64,000 nt of DNA, taken from the NCBI GenBank assembly GCA_964036275.1, contig CAXIWQ010000023.1:62001-126000 (forward strand), in the 5' to 3' direction. The DNA comes from Litoditis marina (taxonomy: Eukaryota; Nematoda; Chromadorea; Rhabditida; Rhabditidae). The notes below the pieces were generated by a model. It was not told the DNA's origin. It saw only the letters and a list, made by a program, of their open reading frames with translations, and ran no database searches. The translations under genes and the position numbers were made by a program. Shown piece by piece: positions 48,931 to 61,046 of this stretch. How positions within the stretch are numbered: the first letter of the stretch is position 1; the number at the start of each line of letters is the position of its first letter.

Positions 48931-50098
48931 GCCGTATGATTTTTTTTCTGTAGCTGCAAGTCAAAATGTCAATAACCGCGTTAATTCGTCTTTGTGGCTG
49001 TGCGCCACAGAATAGATTGTCGTATCAGGTTTTTGTAGCTGGGAGCAACAGACTTGATAGCCGTATGAACTTTTTTCTGTAGCTGCAAGGCAAAGAGGTA
49101 ATAACCGCGTTAATTTGTCTTTTGTGGCTGTGCGCCACAGGATATAAAGTCGTATTAGGTTTTTGTAGCCATGAGCAACAGACTTGATAGCCGTATAAAC
49201 TTTTTTCTGTAGCTGCAAGGCAAAGAGTCGATAACCGCGTTATATCGTATTTTGTGGCTGTGTGCCACAGAATAGATAGTTGTATTGGGTTTTTCTAGCT
49301 GGGAACAACATACTTGATAGCCATATAAACTTTTTTCTGTAGCTGCACGGCAAAGAGTCAATAACCGCGTTAATTTGTCTTTTGGGGCTGTGCGCCACAG
49401 AATATAAAGTCGTATTAGGTTTTTGTAGCTGGGAGCAACAGACTTGATAGCCGTATAAACTTTTTTCTGTAGCTGCAAGGCAAAGAGGTAATAACCGCGT
49501 TAATTTGTCTTTTGTGGCTGTGCGCCACAGAATATAAAGTCGTATTAGGTTTTTGTAGCTGGGAGCAACAAATTTGATAGCCGTATGAAATGTTCTCTGT
49601 AACTGCAAGGCAAAGAGTCAATAACCGCGTTAATTTGTATTTTGTGGCTGTGCGCCACAGAATATAAAGTCGTATCATGTTTTTGTAGTTGGAAGCAACA
49701 GACTTGATAGCCGTATGATTTTTTTTCTGTAGCTGCAAGTCAAAATGTCAATAACCGCGTTAATTCGTCTTTGTGGCTGTGCGCCACAGAATAGATTGTC
49801 GTATCAGGTTTTTGTAGCTGGGAGCAACAGACTTGATAGCCGTATGAACTTTTTTCTGTAGCTGCAAGGCAAAGAGGTAATAACCGCGTTAATTTGTCTT
49901 TTGTGGCTGTGCGCCACAGGATATAAAGTCGTATTAGGTTTTTGTAGCCATGAGCAACAGACTTGATAGCCGTATAAACTTTTTTTTGTAGCTGCAAGGC
50001 AAAGAGTCGATAACCGCGTTATATCGTATTTTGTGGCTGTGTGCCACAGAATAGATAGTTGTATTGGGTTTTTCTAGCTGGGAACAACATACTTGATA
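48931..50098 (+). repeat. 780-bp six-mer run, first block (about 1.5 units)
   Basis: The six-mer starts at GCCGTATGATTTTTTTTC at 48931 and again at 49710. Order of classes: AAAATGTC; CAGGATATAAAG with GTAGCCATGAGC; TTATATCG with GTTGTATTGGG; GCCATATAAAC; a seven-T tract monomer ending CAACAAATTTG or CAACAGATTTG; GAAATGTTC with GTATTATG and TTGGAAGC. The run is cut by the 198-bp chimeric unit. Confidence 0.83.
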
Positions 50099-50296
50099 GC
50101 CATATAAACTTTTTTCTGTAGCTGCACGGCAAAGAGTCAATAACCGCGTTAATTTGTCGTTTGTGGCTGTGCGCCACAGAATATAAAGTCGTATTAGGTT
50201 TTTGTAGCTTTTTGTATCAATTCGTATTTTGTGGCTGTGGGCCACAGAATAGATAGTCGTATCAGGTTTTTGTAGCTGGGAGCAACATACTTGGTA
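50099..50296 (+). repeat. Chimeric 198-bp monomer, copy 1
   Basis: The monomer begins GCCATATAAAC as usual, but at about 50203-50218 GTAGC is followed by TTTTTGTA and then TCAATTCG, skipping from the sub-unit 3 start into sub-unit 1 of another class. The result holds two hairpins and is 130 plus 68 bp. TTTTTGTA appears on both sides of GC, which looks like a short templated insertion at a repair junction. Confidence 0.85.
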
Positions 50297-51727
50297 GCCG
50301 TATAACCTTTTTCCTGTAGCTGCACGGCAAAGAGTCAACAACCGCGTTAATTTGTCTTTTGTGGCTGTGCGCCACAGAATATAAAGTCGTATTAGGTTTT
50401 TGTAGCTGGGAGCAACAGACTTGATGGCCGTATGAACTTTTTTCTGTAGCTGCAAGGCAAAGAAGTAATAACCGCGTTAATTTGTCTTTTGTGGCTGTGC
50501 GCCACAGAATAGATTGTCGTATCAGGTTTTTGTAGCTGGGAGCAACAGACTTGATAGCCGTATGAACTTTTCTCTGTAGCTGCAAGCCAACAAGTCGATA
50601 ACCGCGATATTTCGTGTTTTGTGGCTGTGCGCCACAGAATAGATTGTCGTATTAGGTTTTTGTAGCTGGGAGCAACAGATTTGATAGCCGTATGAACTGT
50701 TCTCTGTAGCTGCAAGGCAAAGAGTCGATAACCGCGTTAATTCGTATTTTGTGGCTGTGCGCCACAGAATAGATAGTCGTATCAGGTTTTTGTAGCTGGG
50801 AGCAACATACTTGATAGCCGTATAACCTTTTTCCTGTAGCTGCACGGCAAAGAGTCAATAACCGCGTTAATTTGTCTTTTGTGGCTGTGCGCCACAGAAT
50901 ATAAAGTCGTATTAGGTTTTTGTAGCTGGGAGCAACAGACTTGATAGCCGTATGAACTTTTTTCTGTAGCTGCAAGGCAAAGAGGTAATAACCGCGTTAA
51001 TTTGTCTTTTGTGGCTGTGCGCCACAGAATAGATTGTCGTATCAGGTTTTTGTAGCTGGGAGCAACAGACTTGATAGCCGTATGAACTTTTTTCTGTAGC
51101 TGCAAGGCAAAGAGGTAATAACCGCGTTAATTTGTCTTTTGTGGCTGTGCGCCACAGGATATAAAGTCGTATTAGGTTTTTGTAGCCATGAGCAACAGAC
51201 TTGATAGCCGTATAAACTTTTTTCTGTAGCTGCAAGGCAAAGAGTCGATAACCGCGTTATATCGTATTTTGTGGCTGTGTGCCACAGAATAGATAGTTGT
51301 ATTGGGTTTTTCTAGCTGGGAGCAACATACTTGATAGCCATATAAACTTTTTTCTGTAGCTGCACGGCAAAGAGTCAATAACCGCGTTTATTTGTCTTTT
51401 GTGGCTGTGCGCCACAGAATATAAAGTCGTATTAGGTTTTTGTAGCTGGGAGCAACAGACTTGATAGCCGTATAAACTTTTTTTCTGTAGCTGCAAGGCA
51501 AAGAGGTAATAACCGCGTTAATTTGTCTTTTGTGGCTGTGCGCCACAGAATATAAAGTCGTATTAGGTTTTTGTAGCTGGGAGCAACAGATTTGATAGCC
51601 GTATGAAATGTTCTCTGTAACTGCAAGGCAAAGAGTCAATAACCGCGTTAATTTGTATTTTGTGGCTGTGCGCCACAGAATATAAAGTCGTATTATGTTT
51701 TTGTAGTTGGAAGCAACAGACTTGATA

Positions 51728-53676
51728 GCCGTATGATTTTTTTTCTGTAGCTGCAAGTCAAAATGTCAATAACCGCGTTAATTCGTCTTTGTGGCTGTGC
51801 GCCACAGAATAGATTGTCGTATCAGGTTTTTGTAGCTGGGAGCAACAGACTTGATAGCCGTATGAACTTTTTTCTGTAGCTGCAAGGCAAAGAGGTAATA
51901 ACCGCGTTAATTTGTCTTTTGTGGCTGTGCGCCACAGGATATAAAGTCGTATTAGGTTTTTGTAGCCATGAGCAACAGACTTGATAGCCGTATAAACTTT
52001 TTTCTGTAGCTGCAAGGCAAAGAGTCGATAACCGCGTTATATCGTATTTTGTGGCTGTGTGCCACAGAATAGATAGTTGTATTGGGTTTTTCTAGCTGGG
52101 AACAACATACTTGATAGCCATATAAACTTTTTTCTGTAGCTGCACGGCAAAGAGTCAATAACCGCGTTAATTTGTCTTTTGGGGCTGTGCGCCACAGAAT
52201 ATAAAGTCGTATTAGGTTTTTGTAGCTGGGAGCAACAGACTTGATAGCCGTATAAACTTTTTTTCTGTAGCTGCAAGGCAAAGAGGTAATAACCGCGTTA
52301 ATTTGTCTTTTGTGGCTGTGCGCCACAGAATATAAAGTCGTATTAGGTTTTTGTAGCTGGGAGCAACAAATTTGATAGCCGTATGAAATGTTCTCTGTAA
52401 CTGCAAGGCAAAGAGTCAATAACCGCTTTAATTTGTATTTTGTGGCTGTGCGCCACAGAATATAAAGTCGTATTATGTTTTTGTAGTTGGAAGCAACAGA
52501 CTTGATAGCCGTATGATTTTTTTTCTGTAGCTGCAAGTCAAAATGTCAATAACCGCGTTAATTCGTCTTTGTGGCTGTGCGCCACAGAATAGATTGTCGT
52601 ATCAGGTTTTTGTAGCTGGGAGCAACAGACTTGATAGCCGTATGAACTTTTTTCTGTAGCTGCAAGGCAAAGAGGTAATAACCGCGTTAATTTGTCTTTT
52701 GTGGCTGTGCGCCACAGGATATAAAGTCGTATTAGGTTTTTGTAGCCATGAGCAACAGACTTGATAGCCGTATAAACTTTTTTCTGTAGCTGCAAGGCAA
52801 AGAGTCGATAACCCCGTTATATCGTATTTTGTGGCTGTGTGCCACAGAATAGATAGTTGTATTGGGTTTTTCTAGCTGGGAACAACATACTTGATAGCCA
52901 TATAAACTTTTTTCTGTAGCTGCACGGCAAAGAGTCAATAACCGCGTTAATTTGTCTTTTGGGGCTGTGCGCCACAGAATATAAAGTCGTATTAGGTTTT
53001 TGTAGCTGGGAGCAACAGACTTGATAGCCGTATAAACTTTTTTTCTGTAGCTGCAAGGCAAAGAGGTAATAACCGCGTTAATTTGTCTTTTGTGGCTGTG
53101 CGCCACAGAATATAAAGTCGTATTAGGTTTTTGTAGCTGGGAGCAACAAATTTGATAGCCGTATGAAATGTTCTCTGTAACTGCAAGGCAAAGAGTCAAT
53201 AACCGCGTTAATTTGTATTTTGTGGCTGTGCGCCACAGAATATAAAGTCGTATTATGTTTTTGTAGTTGGAAGCAACAGACTTGATAGCCGTATGATTTT
53301 TTTTCTGTAGCTGCAAGTCAAAATGTCAATAACCGCGTTAATTCGTCTTTGTGGCTGTGCGCCACAGAATAGATTGTCGTATCAGGTTTTTGTAGCTGGG
53401 AGCAACAGACTTGATAGCCGTATGAACTTTTTTCTGTAGCTGCAAGGCAAAGAGGTAATAACCGCGTTAATTTGTCTTTTGTGGCTGTGCGCCACAGGAT
53501 ATAAAGTCGTATTAGGTTTTTGTAGCCATGAGCAACAGACTTGATAGCCGTATAAACTTTTTTTTGTAGCTGCAAGGCAAAGAGTCGATAACCGCGTTAT
53601 ATCGTATTTTGTGGCTGTGTGCCACAGAATAGATAGTTGTATTGGGTTTTTCTAGCTGGGAACAACATACTTGATA
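51728..53676 (+). repeat. 780-bp six-mer run, second block (about 2.5 units)
   Basis: Units start at 51728, 52508 and 53288, exactly 780 bp apart, with AAAATGTC at 51760, 52540 and 53320. Units are nearly identical; CCGCTTTAATTTG near 52426 and AACCCCGTTATATCG near 52811 are private substitutions. The run again ends at a 198-bp chimeric unit. Confidence 0.86.
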
Positions 53677-53874
53677 GCCATATAAACTTTTTTCTGTAGC
53701 TGCACGGCAAAGAGTCAATAACCGCGTTAATTTGTCGTTTGTGGCTGTGCGCCACAGAATATAAAGTCGTATTAGGTTTTTGTAGCTTTTTGTATCAATT
53801 CGTATTTTGTGGCTGTGGGCCACAGAATAGATAGTCGTATCAGGTTTTTGTAGCTGGGAGCAACATACTTGGTA
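53677..53874 (+). repeat. Chimeric 198-bp monomer, copy 2
   Basis: Has the same GTAGCTTTTTGTATCAATTC junction at about 53783 as the copy at 50205, 3,578 bp upstream, with the same 104-bp lead before TGTAGC and the same distance (94 bp) on to the next GCC start. A shared breakpoint means one event followed by duplication. Confidence 0.85.
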
Positions 53875-55045
53875 GCCGTATAACCTTTTTCCTGTAGCTG
53901 CACGGCAAAGAGTCGATAACCGCGATATTTCGTGTTTTGTGGCTGTGCGCCACAGAATAGATTGTCGTATTAGGTTTTTGTAGCTGGGAGCAACAGATTT
54001 GATAGCCGTATGAACTGTTCTCTGTAGCTGCAAGGCAAAGAGTCGATAACCGCGTTAATTCGTATTTTGTGGCTGTGCGCCACAGAATAGATAGTCGTAT
54101 CAGGTTTTTGTAGCTGGGAGCAACATACTTGATAGCCGTATAACCTTTTTCCTGTAGCTGCACGGCAAAGAGTCAATAACCGCGTTAATTTGTCTTTTGT
54201 GGCTGTGCGCCACAGAATATAAAGTCGTATTAGGTTTTTGTAGCTGGGAGCAACAGACTTGATAGCCGTATGAACTTTTTTCTGTAGCTGCAAGGCAAAG
54301 AGGTAATAACCGCGTTAATTTGTCTTTTGTGGCTGTGCGCCACAGAATAGATTGTCGTATCAGGTGTTTGTAGCTGGGAGCAACAGACTTGATAGCCGTA
54401 TGAACTTTTTTCTGTAGCTGCAAGGCAAAGAGGTAATAACCGCGTTAATTTGTCTTTTGTGGCTGTGCGCCACAGGATATAAAGTCGTATTAGGTTTTTG
54501 TAGCCATGAGCAACAGACTTGATAGCCGTATAAACTTTTTTCTGTAGCTGCAAGGCAAAGAGTCGATAACCGCGTTATATCGTATTTTGTGGCTGTGTGC
54601 CACAGAATAGATAGTTGTATTGGGTTTTTCTAGCTGGGAGCAACATACTTGATAGCCATATAAACTTTTTTCTGTAGCTGCACGGCAAAGAGTCAATAAC
54701 CGCGTTTATTTGTCTTTTGTGGCTGTGCGCCACAGAATATAAAGTCGTATTAGGTTTTTGTAGCTGGGAGCAACAGACTTGATAGCCGTATAAACTTTTT
54801 TTCTGTAGCTGCAAGGCAAAGAGGTAATAACCGCGTTAATTTGTCTTTTGTGGCTGTGCGCCACAGAATATAAAGTCGTATTAGGTTTTTGTAGCTGGGA
54901 GCAACAGATTTGATAGCCGTATGAAATGTTCTCTGTAACTGCAAGGCAAAGAGTCAATAACCGCGTTAATTTGTATTTTGTGGCTGTGCGCCACAGAATA
55001 TAAAGTCGTATTATGTTTTTGTAGTTGGAAGCAACAGACTTGATA

Positions 55046-56990
55046 GCCGTATGATTTTTTTTCTGTAGCTGCAAGTCAAAATGTCAATAACCGCGTTAAT
55101 TCGTCTTTGTGGCTGTGCGCCACAGAATAGATTGTCGTATCAGGTTTTTGTAGCTGGGAGCAACAGACTTGATAGCCGTATGAACTTTTTTCTGTAGCTG
55201 CAAGGCAAAGAGGTAATAACCGCGTTAATTTGTCTTTTGTGGCTGTGCGCCACAGGATATAAAGTCGTATTAGGTTTTTGTAGCCATGAGCAACAGACTT
55301 GATAGCCGTATAAACTTTTTTCTATAGCTGCAAGGCAAAGAGTCGATAACCGCGTTATATCGTATTTTGTGGCTGTGTGCCACAGAATAGATAGTTGTAT
55401 TGGGTTTTTCTAGCTGGGAACAACATACTTGATAGCCATATAAACTTTTTTCTGTAGCTGCACGGCAAAGAGTCAATAACCGCGTTAATTTGTCTTTTGG
55501 GGCTGTGCGCCACAGAATATAAAGTCGTATTAGGTTTTTGTAGCTGGGAGCAACAGACTTGATAGCCGTATAAACTTTTTTTCTGTAGCTGCAAGGCAAA
55601 GAGGTAATAACCGCGTTAATTTGTCTTTTGTGGCTGTGCGCCACAGAATATAAAGTCGTATTAGGTTTTTGTAGCTGGGAGCAACAAATTTGATAGCCGT
55701 ATGAAATGTTCTCTGTAACTGCAAGGCAAAGAGTCAATAACCGCGTTAATTTGTATTTTGTGGCTGTGCGCCACAGAATATTAAGTCGTATTATGTTTTT
55801 GTAGTTGGAAGCAACAGACTTGATAGCCGTATGATTTTTTTTCTGTAGCTGCAAGTCAAAATGTCAATAACCGCGTTAATTCGTCTTTGTGGCTGTGCGC
55901 CACAGAATAGATTGTCGTATCAGGTTTTTGTAGCTGAAAGCAACAGACTTGATAGCCGTATGAACTTTTTTCTGTAGCTGCAAGGCAAAGAGGTAATAAC
56001 CGCGTTAATTTGTCTTTTGTGGCTGTGCGCCACAGGATATAAAGTCGTATTAGGTTTTTGTAGCCATGAGCAACAGACTTGATAGCCGTATAAACTTTTT
56101 TCTGTAGCTGCAAGGCAAAGAGTCGATAACCGCGTTATATCGTATTTTGTGGCTGTGTGCCACAGAATAGATAGTTGTATTGGGTTTTTCTAGCTGGGAA
56201 CAACATACTTGATAGCCATATAAACTTTTTTCTGTAGCTGCACGGCAAAGAGTCAATAACCGCGTTAATTTGTCTTTTGGGGCTGTGCGCCACAGAATAT
56301 AAAGTCGTATTAGGTTTTTGTAGCTGGGAGCAACAGACTTGATAGCCGTATAAACTTTTTTTCTGTAGCTGCAAGGCAAAGAGGTAATAACCGCGTTAAT
56401 TTGTCTTTTGTGGCTGTGCGCCACAGAATATAAAGTCGTATTAGGTTTTTGTAGCTGGGAGCAACAAATTTGATAGCCGTATGAAATGTTCTCTGTAACT
56501 GCAAGGCAAAGAGTCAATAACCGCGTTAATTTGTATTTTGTGGCTGTGCGCCACAGAATATAAAGTCGTATTATGTTTTTGTAGTTGGAAGCAACAGACT
56601 TGATAGCCGTATGATTTTTTTTCTGTAGCTGCAAGTCAAAATGTCAATAACCGCGTTAATTCGTCTTTGTGGCTGTGCGCCACAGAATAGATTGTCGTAT
56701 CAGGTTTTTGTAGCTGGGAGCAACAGACTTGATAGCCGTATGAACTTTTTTCTGTAGCTGCAAGGCAAAGAGGTAATAACCGCGTTAATTTGTCTTTTGT
56801 GGCTGTGCGCCACAGGATATAAAGTCGTATTAGGTTTTTGTAGCCATGAGCAACAGACTTGATAGCCGTATAAACTTTTTTCTGTAGCTGCAAGGCAAAG
56901 AGTCGATAACCGCGTTATATCGTATTTTGTGGCTGTGTGCCACATAATAGATAGTTGTATTGGGTTTTTCTAGCTGGGAACAACATACTT
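55046..56990 (+). repeat. 780-bp six-mer run, third block (about 2.5 units)
   Basis: Units start at 55046, 55826 and 56606. Private changes include TTTCTATAGCTG (55321), GAATATTAAGTCG (55779) and GTAGCTGAAAGC (55931). The third unit runs on without a chimeric junction into the compact block at 56.85 kb, unlike the first two runs. Confidence 0.85.
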
Positions 56991-59900
56991 GATAGCCATA
57001 TAAACTTTTTTCTGTAGCTGCACGGCAAAGAGTCAATAACCGCGTTAATTTGTCGTTTGTGGCTGTGCGCCACAGAATATAAAGTCGTATTAGGTTTTTG
57101 TAGCTGGGAGCAACAGACTTGATAGCCGTATGAACTTTTTTCTGTAGCTGCAAGGCAAAGAGTCGATAACCGCGTTATATCGTATTTTGTGGCTGTGTGC
57201 CACAGAATAGATAGTTGTATTGGGTTTTTCTAGCTGGGAGCAACATACTTGATAGCCATATAAACTTTTTTCTGTAGCTGCACGGCAAAGAGTCAATAAC
57301 CGCGTTAATTTGTCTTTTGTGGCTGTGCGCCACAGAATAGATTGTCGTATCAGGTTTTTGTAGCTGGGAGCAACAGACTTGATAGCCGTATGAACTTTTT
57401 TCTGTAGCTGCAAGGCAAAGAGGTAATAACCGCGTTAATTTGTCTTTTGTGGCTGTGCGCCACAGGATATAAAGTCGTATTAGGTTTGTGTAGCCATGAG
57501 CAACATACTTGATAGCCGTATAAACTTTTTTCTGTAGCTGCAAGGCAAAGAGTCGATAACCGCGTTATATCGTATTTTGTGGCTGTGTGCCACAGAATAG
57601 ATACTTGTATTGGGTTTTTCTAGCTGGGAGCAACATACTTGATAGCCATATAAACTTTTTTCTGTAGCTGCACGGCAAAGAGTCAATAACCGCGTTAATT
57701 TGTCTTTTGTGGCTGTGCGCCACAGAATATAAAGTCGTATTAGGTTTTTGTAGCTGGGAGCAACAGACTTGATAGCCGTATAAACTTTTTTCTGTAGCTG
57801 CAAGGCAAAGAGGTAATAACCGCGTTAATTTGTCTTTTGTGGCTGTGCGCCACAGAATATAAAGTCGTATTAGGTTTTTGTAGTTGGAAGCAACAGACTT
57901 GATAGCCGTATGATTTTTTTTTGTAGCTGCAAGTCAAAATGTCAATAACCGCGTTAATTCGTCTTTGCGGCTGTGCGCCACAGAATAGATTGTCGTATCA
58001 GGTTTTTGTAGCTGGGAGCAACAGACTTGATAGCCGTATGAACTTTTTTCTGTAGCTGCAAGGCAAAGAGGTAATAACCGCGTTAATTTGTCTTTTGTGG
58101 CTGTGCGCCACAGGATATAAAGTCGTATTAGGTTTTTGTAGCCATGAGCAACAGACTTGATAGCCGTATAAACTTTTTTCTGTAGCTGCAAGGCAAAGAG
58201 TCGATAACCGCGTTATATCGTATTTTGTGGCTGTGTGCCACAGAATAGATAGTTGTATTGGGTTTTTCTAGCTGGGAACAACATACTTGATAGCCATATA
58301 AACTTTTTTCTGTAGCTGCACGGCAAAGAGTCAATAACCGCGTTAATTTGTCTTTTGTGGCTGTGCGCCACAGAATATAAAGTCGTATTAGGTTTTTGTA
58401 GCTGGGAGCAACAGACTTGATAGCCATATAAACTTTTTTTCTGTAGCTGCAAGGCAAAGAGGTAATAACCGCGTTAATTTGTCTTTTGTGGCTGTGCGCC
58501 ACAGAATATAAAGTCGTATTAGGTTTTTGTAGCTGGGAGCAACAGATTTGATAGCCGTATGAAATGTTCTCTGTAACTGCAAGGCAAAGAGTCAATAACC
58601 GCGTTAATTTGTATTTTGTGGCTGTGCGCCACAGAATATAAAGTCGTATTATGTTTTTGTAGTTGGAAGCAACAGACTTGATAGCCGTATGATTTTTTTT
58701 TGTAGCTGCAAGTCAAAATGTCAATAACCGCGTTAATTCGTCTTTGTGGCTGTGCGCCACAGAATAGATTGTCGTATTAGGTTTTTGTAGCTGGGAGCAA
58801 CAGATTTGATAGCCGTATGAAATGTTCTCTGTAACTGCGAGGCAAAGAGTCAATAACCGCGTTAATTCGTCTTTTGTGGCTGTGCGCCACAGAATATATA
58901 GTCGTATTAGGTTTTTGTAGCTGGGAGCAACAGACTTGATAGCCGTATGAACGTTTCTCGGTAGCTGCAAGCCAACAAGTCGATAACCGCGATAATTTGT
59001 ATTTTGTGGCTGTGCGCCACAGAATAGATGGTCGTATTAGGTTTTTGTAGCTGGGAGCAACAGATTTGATAGCCGTATGAACTTTTTTCTGTAGCTGCAA
59101 GGCAAAGAGGTAATAACCGCGTTAATTTGTCTTTTGTGGCTGTGCGCCACAGAATAGATTGTCGTATCAGGTTTTTGTAGCTGGGAGCAACAGACTTGAT
59201 AGCCGTATAAACTTTTCTCTGTAGCTGCAAGCCAACAAGTCGATAATTGCGATATTTCGTGTTTTGTGGCTGTGCGCCACAGAATAGATTGTCGTATTAT
59301 GTTTCTGTAGTTGGAAGCAACAGACTTGATAGCCGTATGATTTTTTTTGTAGCTGCAAGTCAAAATGTCAATAACCGCGTTAATTCGTCTTTGTGGCTGT
59401 GCGCCACAGAATAGATTGTCGTATCAGGTTTTTGTAGCTGGGAGCAACAGACTTGATAGCCGTATGAACTTTTCTCTGTAGCTGCAAGCCAACAAGTCGA
59501 TAACCGCGATAATTTGTATTTTGTGGCTGTGCGCCACAGAATAGATTGTCGTATTAGGTTTTTCTAGCTGGGAGCAACATACTTGATAGCCATATAAACT
59601 TTTTTCTGTAGCTGCACGGCAAAGAGTCAATAACCGCGTTAATTTGTCTTTTGTGGCTGTGCGCCACAGAATATAAAGTCGTATTAGGTTTTTGTAGGTG
59701 GGAGCAACAGACTTGATAGCCGTATAAACTTTTTTTCTGTAGCTGCAAGGCAAAGAGGTAATAACCGCGTTAATTTGTCTTTTGTGGCTGTGCGCCACAG
59801 AATATAAAGTCGTATTAGGTTTTTGTAGCTGGGAGCAACAGATTTGATAGCCGTATGAAATGTTCTCTGTAACTGCAAGGCAAAGAGTCAATAACCGCGT

Positions 59901-61046
59901 TCATTTGTATTTTGTGGCTGTGCGCCACAGAATATAAAGTCGTACTATGTTTTTGTAGTTGGAAGCAACAGACTTGATAGCCGTATGATTTTTTTTTGTA
60001 GCTGCAAGTCAAAATGTCAATAACCGCGTTAATTCGTCTTTGTGGCTGTGCGCCACAGAATATATTGTCGTATTAGGTTTTTGTAGCTGGGAGCAACAGA
60101 TTTGATATCCGTATGAAATGTTCTCTGTAACTGCGAGGCAAAGAGTCAATAACCGCGTTAATTCGTCTTTTGTGGCTGTGCGCCACAGAATATATAGTCG
60201 TATTAGGTTTTTGTAGCTGGGAGCAACAGACTTGATAGCCGTATGAACTTTTCTCTGTAGCTGCAAGCCAACAAGTCGATAACCGCGATAATTTGTATTT
60301 TGTGGCTGTGCGCCACAGAATAGATTGTCGTATTAGGTTTTTGTAGCTGGGAGCAACAGATTTGATAGCCGTATGAACTGTTCTCTGTAGCTGCAAGGCA
60401 AAGAGTCGATAACCGCGTCAATTCGTATTTTGTGGCTGTGGGCCACAGAATAGATAGTCGTATCAGGTTTTTGTAGCTGGGAGCAACATACTTGGTATCC
60501 GTATAACCTTTTTCCTGTAGCTGCACGGCAAAGAGTCAACAACCGCGTTAATTTGTCTTTTGTGGCTGTGCGCCACAGAATATAAAGTCGTATCAGGTTT
60601 TTGTAGCTGGGAGCAACAGACTTGATGGCCGTATGAACTTTTTTCTGTAGCTGCAAGGCAAAGAAGTAATAACCGCGTTAATTTGTCTTTTGTGGCTGTG
60701 CGCCACAGAATAGATTGTCGTATCAGGTTTTTGTAGCTGGGAGCAACAGACTTGATAGCCGTATGAACTTTTCTATGTAGCTGCGAGCCAACAAGTCGAT
60801 AACCGCGATATTTCGTGTTTTGTGGCTGTGCGCCACAGAATAGATTGTCGTATTAGGTTTTTGTAGCTGGGAGCAACAGATTTGATAGCCGTATGAACTG
60901 TTCTCTGTAGCTGCAAGGCAAAGAGTCGATAACCGCGTTAATTCGTATTTTGTGGCTGTGCGCCACAGAATAGATAGTCGTATCAGGTTTTTGTAGCTGG
61001 GAGCAACATACTTGATAGCCGTATAACCTTTTTCCTGTAGCTGCAC
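56850..61046 (+). repeat. Compact version of the block also at 39.96-48.05 kb
   Basis: Contains one 649-bp-type unit (AAAATGTC at 57936, CTTTGCGG) and one copy of the 58.7-60.0 kb segment, where the expanded version has two-plus and two. Shared rare variants include GGTTTGTGTAGCC (near 40596 and 57486), GATACTTGTATTGGG (near 40709 and 57600) and TTCTCGGTAGC. Private changes here include GATAATTGCGATATTTCG near 59244. Confidence 0.82.

Larger units (their letters stand above)
47465..57170 (+). repeat. Three-copy superunit (2,797 and 3,318-bp offsets)
   Basis: The block from about 47.47 to 49.7 kb is repeated at 50.26-52.5 kb (offset 2,797 bp) and, from about 50.5 to 53.6 kb, at 53.84-57 kb (offset 3,318 bp). 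Each block is a non-repetitive lead of monomers followed by a run of the 780-bp six-mer. The third copy lacks about 260 bp of the lead near 53.9 kb: CGGCAAAGAGTCGATAACC there joins directly to CGCGATATTTCG, so the corresponding offset before that point is 3,578 bp. Confidence 0.82.
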
